A stretch of 64,000 nucleotides of DNA. It comes from CAVUFH01 sp963740835. GTDB lineage: Bacteria; Actinomycetota; Acidimicrobiia; IMCC26256; PALSA-610. Position 1 is the first letter of the stretch. The number at the start of each line of letters is the position of its first letter. Shown in pieces: positions 1 through 8,467 of the stretch. The notes below the pieces were generated by a model that was given only the letters and a program-made list of their open reading frames with translations, did not search any database and was not told where the DNA came from. A program made the position numbers and the translations under genes. Location of the stretch: the NCBI GenBank assembly GCA_963740835.1, contig CAVUFH010000003.1, positions 682,001-746,000 on the forward strand, read 5' to 3'.

Positions 1-186
1 GCGGCTCATGATCGACGGTTTGCCACCGATTTCGAGCGCCTCGAGCCCGGCGGCGTCGCGCACGAGGCGCAGCGCCCGATCCCGGTACTGCGGTTCCAGG
101 TACGACTCCCAGAGATCGGGCGGTTCGAGGATGTGCCCGTCGGCGTCGACGGCACCGGCGAACGACAGCTGCTCGGTGACGTGCAT
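1..186 (-). CDS. Amidohydrolase-2 family protein, N-terminal part only
   Basis: The reading frame starts at an ATG (186 on the minus strand) and runs off the window edge, giving 62 residues. It contains DADGHILEPPDLWESYL, the N-terminal metal-site segment (D-x-H) of TIM-barrel metal-dependent hydrolases of the amidohydrolase-2 family. Members hydrolyse or decarboxylate diverse organic acids; the substrate cannot be told from this fragment. A GTG at 198 is an alternative start in the same frame. Three other members of the family lie in this window. Confidence 0.8.
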   Translation of the reverse strand, partial: MHVTEQLSFAGAVDADGHILEPPDLWESYLEPQYRDRALRLVRDAAGLEALEIGGKPSIMSR

Positions 187-253
187 CGGCTTGGCCACGA
201 CACCTTCGTATCCGCTCGTCGGTCGGCGCGCCACCCCCCGTTGGCACGGTCCT

Positions 254-1984
254 CTACGCGTGGCTCTTGGCCCGCGCCGGCGCGGCTTCCTCGCGGCCGT
301 CGCAGTCGGCGGGCGCGCCGTCACGGTTCTTGTCCAACGGCAGGAACGCCTCCGCGCTGAGCGCGGCGATCGCGACGGGGACGATCTCGGTGAGCGAGCC
401 GAAGAGCAGGTAGCGCGGCACCCAGCGCGGGTGGAACTTCGCGTTGAACGACAGCAGCGACTCGATCTGGAAGTAGGGGCTTAGCCGGCGCAACGCCCAC
501 GCCTCCGCGGCCTCGGCGGCCGACAACTTGGCGTCCTCGCACAGGATCTCCCGGGCGACTGCGAAGTTGAGCGACACCTCGTCGATGCCGTGAGCGCGTG
601 CCCACGTGATCGTCTCGACGATCATCCGTTCGTTTACGCCGTTGACGCCCACGTTGTCGCGGCGCATCGCGTCGAGCGACAGCGCGTGGCCGGCCTTGCA
701 CGGGATGTAGCGCTGGAACGCGAACGGCGCGCCGGTCGCGTCGCGCGCGACCAATACGAGCGCGTCCGGATGCCGGCCTTCGAGCAGGCCGTCGAGCGCC
801 ATCGAGAAGCCGCGCTCGGCCTGTTCGCCGCGGTGACGGTCCGCGATGCCGATCAGCGCCCGGCGCAGGGTCGGGTCGAGCGCGCCCTCCCGATAGACCT
901 CGCAGGTGATCCCGTGGTTGATCGTGCGGTTCGTCGCCTGGCGGACCGGCCGCATGTCACGACCGTCGAGGGTGAACGTCGCGGTATCGATGATCGCTTC
1001 GTCGCCGAGGTAGAGCTCGCGCAGGCGGCCGGCTTCGTACGCGTCGAGCCGGTCGCGGCGAGCGCCGAGCACCGCGACCCGCCAGCCCTGCCCTTCGCAG
1101 AGGTCGTAGAACATCCGGAAGGCGTCCGCGAACGATTCGGGATCGCCGACCGGGTCGCCCGACATGAGTCCGACACCGCGCACGTAGCGGTACGCGACGG
1201 CCGCGCGCCCGTCTGCGGAGAACACGTAGTGCTTGTCGTGGCGCAGCGCGAACGCGTCGAGCGTGTCACCGTCGGGCCGGTTCATGAGGTTGCGGACCCG
1301 CTCACGCGCGAGCGGATCGGCGACCGTCCGCTCCGCGACCGGAGCGAGCACGATCAACAAGAGGAGGATCACGCCGGCGATCCCGACGACCGTGATCGAG
1401 GCGGGGAACCACTGCCCGAACCGACCGTGCATCTGCAGCCCGCCGCTCAGACCGATGAGTCGCGCCGCGACATCCTGGATCGCGTTGGTCACCGTCAGCG
1501 GCTGGACGACGGCGGAGCGCCGCAGGAGCAGCCCGGCGAGACCGTACGCGAACATCAGGCCGACGACGACGGGGACCGTGCGCGCGATGGAGTGCAAGCG
1601 CGCGGGCGCGACCGGAACCGTGAAGAGTTGGCGCCAGCGTACGAGCGTCACCGCGGCGATGAGCGCGATGATCGCCTCTTCGATGTCGAGACCCTTGACG
1701 ATGTGGGTGACGGTCGAGACGACCAGGAGGACGAGCGCCATCCGGTACGCGAGCTTGCGCCGGTGCACGAGCCCGCGGCCGATGAGCAGCAGCGCGAGGC
1801 CGACGAGCGCGGTCGCGCCGGCCGCGGTCTCGCGCACTGAGGGCGTGACGTAGCCGGAGATCAACTCGAAGCGATGGTCGACCGCGGGTGTGAGCGCGGA
1901 GCCGATGTCGATGAGACCGACCGCAGCGACGAAGCACCCGAGCAACCGGGCCCGCGTGCGGGCGTCGATGCGGGATCTCGCCAT
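254..1984 (-). CDS. MprF-like phosphatidylglycerol lysyltransferase (DUF2156) membrane protein
   Basis: About 576 residues. The first ~230 residues hold roughly six hydrophobic helices; the rest is a cytoplasmic GNAT-like DUF2156 domain as in MprF and the N-terminal half of mycobacterial LysX, which move an aminoacyl group from tRNA to phosphatidylglycerol and so reduce envelope negative charge. Landmarks are the VGLMSGDPVGDPE segment, the RDNVGVNGVNERMIVE segment and SLNFAVAREI. The membrane part is much shorter than the full flippase of MprF, so this is probably synthase-only. An upstream TTG at 1996 is an alternative start; neither start has a clear ribosome site. The aminoacyl specificity is not visible. 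Confidence 0.85.
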   Translation of the reverse strand: MARSRIDARTRARLLGCFVAAVGLIDIGSALTPAVDHRFELISGYVTPSVRETAAGATALVGLALLLIGRGLVHRRKLAYRMALVLLVVSTVTHIVKGLDIEEAIIALIAAVTLVRWRQLFTVPVAPARLHSIARTVPVVVGLMFAYGLAGLLLRRSAVVQPLTVTNAIQDVAARLIGLSGGLQMHGRFGQWFPASITVVGIAGVILLLLIVLAPVAERTVADPLARERVRNLMNRPDGDTLDAFALRHDKHYVFSADGRAAVAYRYVRGVGLMSGDPVGDPESFADAFRMFYDLCEGQGWRVAVLGARRDRLDAYEAGRLRELYLGDEAIIDTATFTLDGRDMRPVRQATNRTINHGITCEVYREGALDPTLRRALIGIADRHRGEQAERGFSMALDGLLEGRHPDALVLVARDATGAPFAFQRYIPCKAGHALSLDAMRRDNVGVNGVNERMIVETITWARAHGIDEVSLNFAVAREILCEDAKLSAAEAAEAWALRRLSPYFQIESLLSFNAKFHPRWVPRYLLFGSLTEIVPVAIAALSAEAFLPLDKNRDGAPADCDGREEAAPARAKSHA

Positions 1985-2098
1985 CGGATGAAGCAAACCG
2001 ACCTCAGAACGTGCGCCGGGACCAGCCCCGATGTCAGGGACGGTACTGCGCTTCCCCTATCGGCCTCGATCAGCGGAAGTCGCGGGTCTGAGGACGCC

Positions 2099-3436
2099 TC
2101 ACGTGCCGGCGTCGACGATCGGGCGTCCGGCGACGACGCGCATGGGCGCGATGTGGAGGTACCGGCTGCTCGGGTAGCCGACGTTCGGCTGCGAGTACGC
2201 GTGGAACGCGACCTGCAATTGCCCGGCGGCGTCCCGGAACACCTCGGCGCCGCCCGGCCCGGCCAGCTTCGACGCCGAACTGAGCACCCGGTTCTCGGGC
2301 GGTTTGGTGCACGGGCCGGAGGGGCCGGCGCAGATCGCGTAGGCGGTCGTGTACGCCGGCGACTGCCAGTCGGCGGCTGAATAAAGGAGAACATAGGTGC
2401 CACCGGCGAGCACGAGCGACGGCCCTTCGACGTTGCGCCGTTCGAATGCGCGGTCGGCGGCGAGCAAGCGGTGCGGCGCACCGGTGACGCCGCGACCGTC
2501 CGCCGTCAGCTCCTGCGACCACAGCGCGGCGCCGGTCCCTTCCTCCTTCCAGAGGATGTAGGCGCGACCGTCGGCATCGACGAACGGGCTCGGGTCGATG
2601 TCGCCACCACCGGCGCACAGGATCGGTCCCCACGAGTCGTCGACGAAGGGCCCGGCCGGCGACTTCGACACGGCGCGCGTGATGCATTGACCGTTGGTGA
2701 TGTTGTTGCGCGTCGTGTAGTAGAGGACGAACGACCCGTTGCGCGCGAGTACCGAGGGCGCCCACGTGGTCCCGGGCCGAGCCCATCCCGGCAGTACCGG
2801 GAGCGCGTTGCCGACGAGCTGCCACGTCATCAGATCCTTCGAACTGATCACCTGGACGTCGCCGGCGCCGGAGTTCGTCGAGTACGCGTAGTACGTGTCA
2901 CCGGCGCGCAGCACGAACGGATCGGGGAAGTCGTACGGGAACCGCGCACCCGTTGCGTAGGCAAGCGTGCGGGTGCAGGAGTCGGCCGAGAACCGGAGTG
3001 CCGAGACCGCCGTCGCCGCGTCACCTGCGCGGTTGGCAGCGACCGCGCTCGAGACGCCGGCGAGGCACACGTTGGTCTGGGTTGCGTTCGTCGCGAGAAG
3101 GAAGCGGTCCGTGTTCGCCTGCTCGAGCGAGCTCTGCACCGAGGCGATGTCGGCGCGGGTGTTCTGCGTGACGGCGTCCATCCAGGTGCGCGCCGCGGTC
3201 GCCGCCACGATCTCGGAACGGGTGGCGGCGATCGCCTTCTCGGTCAGCCCACTGACGTCTCGCGCGTCGTCGACACTCGCAGCCGACCTCGCGAGCGTGG
3301 CGCGCGCGGCCGCGAGGTCGACGCGGTGGTCGTGCAGGCGCGTACCGGCGCGGCCGTACTGAACGCCGAAGGTCACCGCGGCCGCGATCATGAGCATCGC
3401 CGCGATCGCGATTGCGATGACGGCACGCGCCCTCAC
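2099..3436 (-). CDS. GH43-type glycosidase with N-terminal membrane anchor and coiled coil
   Basis: 445 residues from a GTG start that overlaps the stop of the upstream gene (GTGA), which fixes the start and shows translational coupling. Residues ~5-25 form a membrane anchor, ~30-120 a helical coiled coil, 124-154 a two-cysteine module shared with the upstream protein, and ~163-445 a five-bladed beta-propeller of glycoside hydrolase family 43. The propeller has the expected acidic residues: FPDPF, GGDIDPSPF and NVEGPSL. Family members cleave arabinose- or xylose-containing glycans. The anchor suggests action on the outer face of the membrane. The anchor plus coiled-coil architecture is unusual for GH43; activity is inferred from motifs only. 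Confidence 0.8.
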   Translation of the reverse strand: MRARAVIAIAIAAMLMIAAAVTFGVQYGRAGTRLHDHRVDLAAARATLARSAASVDDARDVSGLTEKAIAATRSEIVAATAARTWMDAVTQNTRADIASVQSSLEQANTDRFLLATNATQTNVCLAGVSSAVAANRAGDAATAVSALRFSADSCTRTLAYATGARFPYDFPDPFVLRAGDTYYAYSTNSGAGDVQVISSKDLMTWQLVGNALPVLPGWARPGTTWAPSVLARNGSFVLYYTTRNNITNGQCITRAVSKSPAGPFVDDSWGPILCAGGGDIDPSPFVDADGRAYILWKEEGTGAALWSQELTADGRGVTGAPHRLLAADRAFERRNVEGPSLVLAGGTYVLLYSAADWQSPAYTTAYAICAGPSGPCTKPPENRVLSSASKLAGPGGAEVFRDAAGQLQVAFHAYSQPNVGYPSSRYLHIAPMRVVAGRPIVDAGT

Positions 3437-3978
3437 AACGAAGCTCCGACCCGCGCGCAGGTGCCTTCGGCGCGTTGCACGGTGCGGGCCAGGCCTCCGA
3501 AATCGCCGACGCCGGCCTGGTTCAACGCTTGGGCGACGCCGAGCAGACACTGGCCGAGGACGTCGAGTTGCGCGCGCCGCGCCTCCAGATCCGTGGTGGC
3601 GGCTGCGAGATCCGTCTGCAAGCCGGTGAGCTCCGCGCCCGCGGCGACGAGCGCCTTCGCGACGGCATCGCGTTCACGTTTGCTGCCCCCGAGCGCGGCA
3701 CGCGTCGCAACGAGCGCCGCCTGCGCGGCCGTGAGCCCGCGCCGGGCGAGCGCGAGATCGGCGCGGCTGCGCGCGATGTCGAGTCGCGTTGCATCTACGG
3801 CTGCGCTCGTGCGGTCGATCGCGTCGCGCCGCGCGATCCATGCGTGCGCCCCGACGCCGGCCGCGGCACAGACGACGGCGATGGTCGCGACGATGGCGAC
3901 CGATCGCCGCCCGGCCCGGGATCGCAGCCGGTGCCGCGTCCGGACGGTCGCGGCGGCCGCGAGTGTGTCGATGCTCAC
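3433..3978 (-). CDS. Small membrane-anchored coiled-coil protein, unknown function
   Basis: 181 residues from a GTG preceded by a good ribosome site (GGGGAGGGAC). A basic N-terminus is followed by one membrane helix (~27-45), a long alanine/arginine-rich coiled coil (~50-140), and a C-terminal module from Cys144 to Cys174 starting CLLGV. That module matches the GH43 neighbour with identical spacing. The frame continues upstream of the GTG, but the upstream peptide is basic low-complexity sequence typical of GC-rich spurious extension. The gene overlaps the GH43 gene by four bases, so the two probably form one complex or are related by duplication. No known family is recognised. Confidence 0.75.
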   Translation of the reverse strand: MSIDTLAAAATVRTRHRLRSRAGRRSVAIVATIAVVCAAAGVGAHAWIARRDAIDRTSAAVDATRLDIARSRADLALARRGLTAAQAALVATRAALGGSKRERDAVAKALVAAGAELTGLQTDLAAATTDLEARRAQLDVLGQCLLGVAQALNQAGVGDFGGLARTVQRAEGTCARVGASL

Positions 3979-4250
3979 GTCCCTCCCCACCGCCGGTGCG
4001 ACGCCGAGCCCTACAACCACTTGCCACCCTACGGACGGGCCGGGTGTGCGAACAGTCCCTACCGGCACTTTCGAGTGGCCGGCGGGTGAACAACCCGCGG
4101 TCGCGCGCCAGCTGCGGGCGAGCAAGCCACCGACCCACGATCGCGCGAGCCACGCGCGGCGATTGCGTTGGATCCCGCCACGCCGAGGTTCCTGCTCCGC
4201 ATGGCGCTCGCGACGCGACGCGCCCGCCGGAACCATGCTGAGATGGCGCG

Positions 4251-5657
4251 ATGGGCCACCGCCTGAACCCGCTTCTGCCCCCGCTGCTCCGTCCGCTCGC
4301 GAGCGACGAGTACGCCCCGATGCCGTACACGGCGCGGGACGACAAGGTCCTGGCGCGGTACGCCGCGGCCGCGCCCGACACTGCGCGTCGGCTCGGTCTC
4401 GCGACCGCGGGCTACCTCGCCGATCGGCGCACGACGGCGGCATCGCTGCGCGCGATCAACGCCGCGCACGAAGACACGTTCTACGACGTGCCCGACGCCG
4501 CGACCCTGGACCTCGAGGCGGCCGACGCGGCGTTCCGCACCGATGCGCCGGTCATCGACGTGCAGACCCACCTCGTCGATCCCGGGCGGTGGGATCTCCC
4601 GGCGGCGAGCGCGCTCGAAGGGTTCCTGCGGGTGGTCGACCCCGATCGGTGGCCGGGTCCGGTCGATCCGCGGGCGATTGACGCCGCCGCGTGGGCGAGC
4701 CTCGTGTTCGGTACGAGCGAGACGGCCATCGCGTTGCTCACGTCGACGCCGGGCACCGCCACGACCAACGTGCTCACCAACCCGCAGATCGCGACCGCAC
4801 GAGACGTCATCGATCGGTACGCGGGAACCGGCCGCGTGCTGACGCACGCGATCGTGCACCCGAATGTGCCGGGCGAGCTGGACACGATGAGCGAGACGAG
4901 CGCGAGGCTGGGGCCGTCCGGGTGGAAGGTGTACACGCTGTGGGGCCCGCCGACCGCAGCGTCGCCCACCGGCGGTTGGTTCCTGGACGACGAAGCGATC
5001 GGCTTCCCGTTCCTCGAACGCGTGCGCGCGCTCGGCCCGCGCGTTGTCGCCGCGCACAAGGGGCTCGGCGGTCCGGTGCCCGACGCCGCGGTTGCCGCGG
5101 CCTCGCCGCGCGACATCGGGCCCGCTGCCGCCGCCTTCCCCGATCTCACGTTCGTCGTGTACCACTCCGGCTACGAGCGCGATCCGCACGGTGAGGAAGG
5201 CGCGTACCGCGTGGGCGGTCGTGCCAAAGGCGTGGATCGACTCGTGCAGAGCGTGACCGACGCGGGCATCGGTCCCGAGGGCAACGTCTATGCCGAGCTC
5301 GGGAGTACGTGGTTCTTGATGTTGCGCCGGCCGCGCGAAGCCGCGCACGTGCTGGGCAAGTTGCTCCGCGCGCTCGGCCCGCATCGGATCCTGTGGGGTA
5401 CGGACTCGGTCTGGTACGGGTCGCCGCAACCGCTCATCGATGCCTTCCGCGCGTTCCGGATCCCGGAATCGATGCAGGAGCGGTACGGGTATCCCGCGCT
5501 GACGCGCGCGATGAAGGAACGGATCCTCGGCCGGAACGCGCGTGCGGTCTACGAAGTCGACGACGAGACCGTGTCGCGTGCCGCGGCCGCCGGCCCCGAC
5601 TGGGTCACCAACGGTGCGGTCGCGCTCGCGCGCGGACTCTCGGCCAACGTGGGCTGA
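4251..5657 (+). CDS. Amidohydrolase-2 family metal-dependent hydrolase
   Basis: 468 residues. The TIM-barrel hydrolase signature is seen in DVQTHLVDPGRWDLP near residue 103, AHKGLGG near residue 265, VVYHSGYERDP near residue 302, and GTDSVWYGSPQ near residue 383, with the family-typical end ILGRNARAVY. Such proteins hydrolyse or decarboxylate small carbon substrates; this one cannot be assigned a substrate. An in-frame ATG at 4320 is an alternative start. The last 109 bases overlap, tail to tail, the signal peptidase gene on the other strand. Confidence 0.85.
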   Translation: MGHRLNPLLPPLLRPLASDEYAPMPYTARDDKVLARYAAAAPDTARRLGLATAGYLADRRTTAASLRAINAAHEDTFYDVPDAATLDLEAADAAFRTDAPVIDVQTHLVDPGRWDLPAASALEGFLRVVDPDRWPGPVDPRAIDAAAWASLVFGTSETAIALLTSTPGTATTNVLTNPQIATARDVIDRYAGTGRVLTHAIVHPNVPGELDTMSETSARLGPSGWKVYTLWGPPTAASPTGGWFLDDEAIGFPFLERVRALGPRVVAAHKGLGGPVPDAAVAAASPRDIGPAAAAFPDLTFVVYHSGYERDPHGEEGAYRVGGRAKGVDRLVQSVTDAGIGPEGNVYAELGSTWFLMLRRPREAAHVLGKLLRALGPHRILWGTDSVWYGSPQPLIDAFRAFRIPESMQERYGYPALTRAMKERILGRNARAVYEVDDETVSRAAAAGPDWVTNGAVALARGLSANVG

Positions 5658-6178
5658 GGTTCTTCGTCAGGATTTGCAACCTCGGCTTCGGCCTCGGCGT
5701 CCGCCGGCGCGGGCCCGCGCTTGTCGGGCCACAGCGCGAACGTCACCGCGATCCCGGCCAGCAGCGTGAGGAGGACCGGCAGGAGGATCAGACCGCGCGT
5801 CGGGATCTCGCCGACGTCGACGATGGGCTTGCCGACCAAGTGCGCGCGATCCGGTGTGACGTCGTCCGTGTCGTTCTTGTTGTCGCCCTGGAACAGGTAT
5901 GTCCCGTCCGGGAGGATCCGCTTGATGCGGTGGACGACGAGCATTCCCTCGCCGGGCTGGCCGTCGGGGATGCGGTAGATCGCGATGTCGCCGACCTCGT
6001 AGTCGCCGGACTTGCGCGCGTAGAGGAGGTCGCCCTGCTCGTACGTCGGCTTCATCGACTCGCCGCGCACCACGACGAACAGCGCCTGCCCGCCGAATCG
6101 CGTCGGCCACAGCGCGAACGCGAGCCCGCCCAGAATCACGATCGAGAAGAAAAGCCCGAGCACCCGACGAGCCGTCAC
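5549..6178 (-). CDS. SipW-type (S26B) signal peptidase I
   Basis: 209 residues, GTG start with ribosome site GGGAGA. A membrane helix spans ~5-25. The catalytic serine is Ser41 in RGESMKPTYEQGD and the general base is a histidine, His83, in VVHRI, where bacterial LepB would have lysine. The Ser-His dyad is the mark of the SipW/ER/archaeal type of signal peptidase. A second helix lies near 127-150, followed by an acidic/alanine-rich tail. In Bacillus, SipW processes a small set of secreted surface or matrix proteins encoded beside it; here two secreted proteins sit immediately upstream on the same strand, 22 bp away, and are the likely substrates. Confidence 0.88.
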   Translation of the reverse strand: MTARRVLGLFFSIVILGGLAFALWPTRFGGQALFVVVRGESMKPTYEQGDLLYARKSGDYEVGDIAIYRIPDGQPGEGMLVVHRIKRILPDGTYLFQGDNKNDTDDVTPDRAHLVGKPIVDVGEIPTRGLILLPVLLTLLAGIAVTFALWPDKRGPAPADAEAEAEVANPDEEPQPTLAESPRASATAPLVTQSGPAAAARDTVSSSTS

Positions 6179-6200
6179 TGCGAATCTCCCGGCCCGGCCC

Positions 6201-6947
6201 TCATGGGTTGTCCAGGTGGAAGTCGTCGAAGCGCAGGCCGTTGCTCAACCACTGGTACGGACCGGCGCGCTGGTGCGTCGCGTTCTTGAAGAGGGTCTGC
6301 TCGGCCGCGGTGAGCGTGTAGGTGACGACCTGCACGCCGTTGATGTACGCGGTGAGCGCGCCGGTGCTGAGCGATGACAGGGTCAACGTGATCGACGCGG
6401 GCGCGGTGGCGATGCCACCCGGATAGAGGTTGCTGATGACGTTGACCTCGGTCCAGGCACCGCCGCTGAACTTCCACAGCTCCATCGAGCCATTGGCGGT
6501 GTTGGTCCACTCGGCCGTGAGGAACTCGGTGCCGGCCGCGTTGCGGTTGATCGTGAGGCCGACGTCGAACGTGGTCGCGCCATTGCGGAAGATCGTGGCG
6601 GACACCGTGCGGCTCGGCGCGCCGGCGTCGATCACGAGCGACGAGTTCAAGGTCGTCGACTGCGCGCCATTGCTCTGGATGGTCCACGTGCCGCCGGCCG
6701 GGTTCACTGACCACGTCTTCGCGCCGCCGTCGGTGACGGTGCCGTTGAGGTTGGTGCCGTTGGTGCCGTCGAAGTTCTCCCACGCGACGACCGTCGGCGC
6801 GCCAGTGCTCGCCGCCATGGTCAGCGCGGTCAGCTTCGCGGTCGTGATGCCGCCGATGGGAGCTGCGGACGCGACACCGCCGCCGACGGCGAGCGTCAGC
6901 GCGGTGACGAGGGAGATGGTGGCGAGAGACTTGCCCGCAGGCAGCAT
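6201..6947 (-). CDS. Secreted LamG/concanavalin-like domain protein, probable SipW substrate
   Basis: 248 residues. An N-terminal hydrophobic signal segment (~8-28) ends in VASAAPIGGIT. The rest is rich in beta strands, Thr, Asn and Gly and reads like a jelly-roll (LamG/concanavalin-like) domain: WENFDGTNGTNLNGT early, GSMELWKFSGGAW in the middle, a YINGVQV strand, and the end LRFDDFHLDNP. This fold usually binds carbohydrate or protein ligands outside the cell. It lies between the SipW-type peptidase and another small exported protein, on the same strand, and shares the xASAA(S/P)(L/I)GGIT segment with the latter. No catalytic residues are evident. Confidence 0.72.
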   Translation of the reverse strand: MLPAGKSLATISLVTALTLAVGGGVASAAPIGGITTAKLTALTMAASTGAPTVVAWENFDGTNGTNLNGTVTDGGAKTWSVNPAGGTWTIQSNGAQSTTLNSSLVIDAGAPSRTVSATIFRNGATTFDVGLTINRNAAGTEFLTAEWTNTANGSMELWKFSGGAWTEVNVISNLYPGGIATAPASITLTLSSLSTGALTAYINGVQVVTYTLTAAEQTLFKNATHQRAGPYQWLSNGLRFDDFHLDNP

Positions 6948-7025
6948 GGGGAACTCATCCCATGGCGTCGAAGATGGCGGGTCCCGGCGGGTCCGACCCC
7001 GCCGGGACTCGTTGGATCAGGTTGC

Positions 7026-7445
7026 TCAGCCGGCGATGACGACGGCCGCACCGAGCACGGCGTTGGCGTTGGCGCCGGGTGCCGTGAAGGTGACGAGCGC
7101 GGTCGTGCCTGCGATCGAGGCGACGGTGCCGCTCCCGAGGGCGACGCCCGTTCCGTCCTTCAGCGTGAGGCTGAGGGTTTTGCCGGCGCACGCCGGGGCG
7201 ATGCCGGTCACGTTGACCGCCGTCGTCTGGTAACGGCCGAGCGTCGCGTCGTACGTGTTGGTGTACGCGAGCGTCACGCCGTCGAGGTCGCAGCCGCCGA
7301 TCACGGCGGTGTCGGCACCGAGGCTGTTGCCCGTGATGCCACCGAGGCTCGCGGCCGAGGCGCCCACCACGCCGAGCGTCGCCGCCCCGGCGATGATCGC
7401 GGCGGCGATGCGCCGGCGACGCTTGCGGTCGGTCTTGTCAGTCAT
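7026..7445 (-). CDS. Small secreted protein with SipW-dependent-type signal peptide
   Basis: 139 residues from the ATG of MTDKTDRKRRRR; a longer reading from 7484 lacks support. A run of basic residues is followed by a hydrophobic stretch (~13-32) and ASAASLGGITGNSLGAD, which resembles the signal peptides handled by SipW-type peptidases. The mature part is a small beta-rich domain with two cysteines (GGCDLDG and APACAGK) that may form a disulfide. It is the first gene of the three-gene minus-strand cluster ending with the peptidase. A surface or fibre-subunit role is possible, by analogy with TasA-like proteins, but is inference. Confidence 0.7.
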   Translation of the reverse strand: MTDKTDRKRRRRIAAAIIAGAATLGVVGASAASLGGITGNSLGADTAVIGGCDLDGVTLAYTNTYDATLGRYQTTAVNVTGIAPACAGKTLSLTLKDGTGVALGSGTVASIAGTTALVTFTAPGANANAVLGAAVVIAG

Positions 7446-7740
7446 TTCAGAGATACCCCGCGTTGGTGAGAGACGGCCCGCCACAGTCAGTCGGACTCAG
7501 GTGATTTCATCGTCGGCGGGGGCCGGGCCTTGAGCGGGTTCACGCGATGTCGAGGTCCGCAGCCGGCCCCGACCACGCTGCGCGGCCGGAATTTCGTCGG
7601 CACGCGTGGGCCCGAGGGCGATCAGGCGGGCAGCGGGTGTCGTCGCTCGAGGGGTGCGACGCCCGGATGAGTCCAACGCCCCTACCACCGGTGCCGCCGC
7701 GCCGAGCACGCTCGATGGACAGGACGAGGGCGGGAACGCG

Positions 7741-8388
7741 ATGACGAACCGACAGTGGTGGATCGTGACCCTCGGGGTGCTCGCGGTGGTTGCGCTCGCG
7801 GCGGGCGCGGCCGCGATCTGGAGTGGTGACGACGCGCGCCACGCCGCGTCGCGCCCGACGGCGACGACGACATCGACGACGGTCGCGGCAACGACGACAT
7901 CGACGACATCGACGACCGCCGCACCTACGACGACGGCTCCGATGGTGACGTCGACCGTGCCCCCGTCAACGGCCAAGCCGTCGGTGCCGATTCCGGGACC
8001 GGTCGCCGGCGTCACGACCAGTCAGGGCGGCTCGGGCGAGATCAAGCTCGATTGGGACTCCGTGTCGACGGCGACGGGCTACCGCGTCCTGCGTTCGGAC
8101 CAGGCGACCGGGCCGTTCTCCGTTGCGGCCGACGTCAACGTGACCACCGGACTCGCGAGCGCGGTCCCCGGTGTCGTCAACCTGTGGTCGGACCGGGCCA
8201 CCTACATCCCGGCGGGGACGCGCGTCCTGCTCGCGGCGGGTACGAAGCAGCACTTCCAGTACGTCGAGGTCGTCTCGGGCGGCGTCCAGCAGCGGTACTT
8301 CGGTGTGGTCGCGTACAACGCGGCGGGCGCCGGTCCGGCGTCTTCCGTCGTGTGCGGGTCGCCGACCGGCTTCCCTTCCTGCCGATGA
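7741..8388 (+). CDS. Membrane-anchored fibronectin-III-like surface protein
   Basis: 215 residues from ATG, with GAGGGCGGG upstream as ribosome site. One N-terminal membrane helix (~6-28) is followed by a Thr/Ala/Pro-rich linker (~40-80), encoded by ACG/ACC-rich repeats, and then a fibronectin type III-like domain (~95-215) with the pattern IKLDWDSVSTATGYRVLRS and a late YFGVVAYNAAGAGP strand. The arrangement suggests an extracytoplasmic binding module held off the membrane by a stalk. It is transcribed away from the SipW cluster across a 295-bp shared upstream region, in which I see no further gene. Confidence 0.75.
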   Translation: MTNRQWWIVTLGVLAVVALAAGAAAIWSGDDARHAASRPTATTTSTTVAATTTSTTSTTAAPTTTAPMVTSTVPPSTAKPSVPIPGPVAGVTTSQGGSGEIKLDWDSVSTATGYRVLRSDQATGPFSVAADVNVTTGLASAVPGVVNLWSDRATYIPAGTRVLLAAGTKQHFQYVEVVSGGVQQRYFGVVAYNAAGAGPASSVVCGSPTGFPSCR

Positions 8389-8467
8389 ATCTCGCGCTCG
8401 GCCGGTGAGTCTCACCACCGGCCGCGGTCGAACGTTCAGCACGAGCCGCCGAACGAGGAGCGCCGCC

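Noticed and set aside
590..1840. 416-residue open frame on the plus strand
   Set aside because: Antisense to the MprF-like gene; composition is Arg/Asp/Glu/Val-rich with no recognisable motif, typical of shadows in GC-rich coding DNA.
2471..4681. 736-residue open frame on the plus strand
   Set aside because: Lies antisense to the GH43 and coiled-coil genes, then runs out of frame into the amidohydrolase; low-complexity and motif-free.
7855..7960. ACG/ACC-rich tract as a microsatellite or CRISPR-like repeat
   Set aside because: Irregular and within a coding frame for a Thr-rich stalk; no spacer structure. No CRISPR array was seen in the window.
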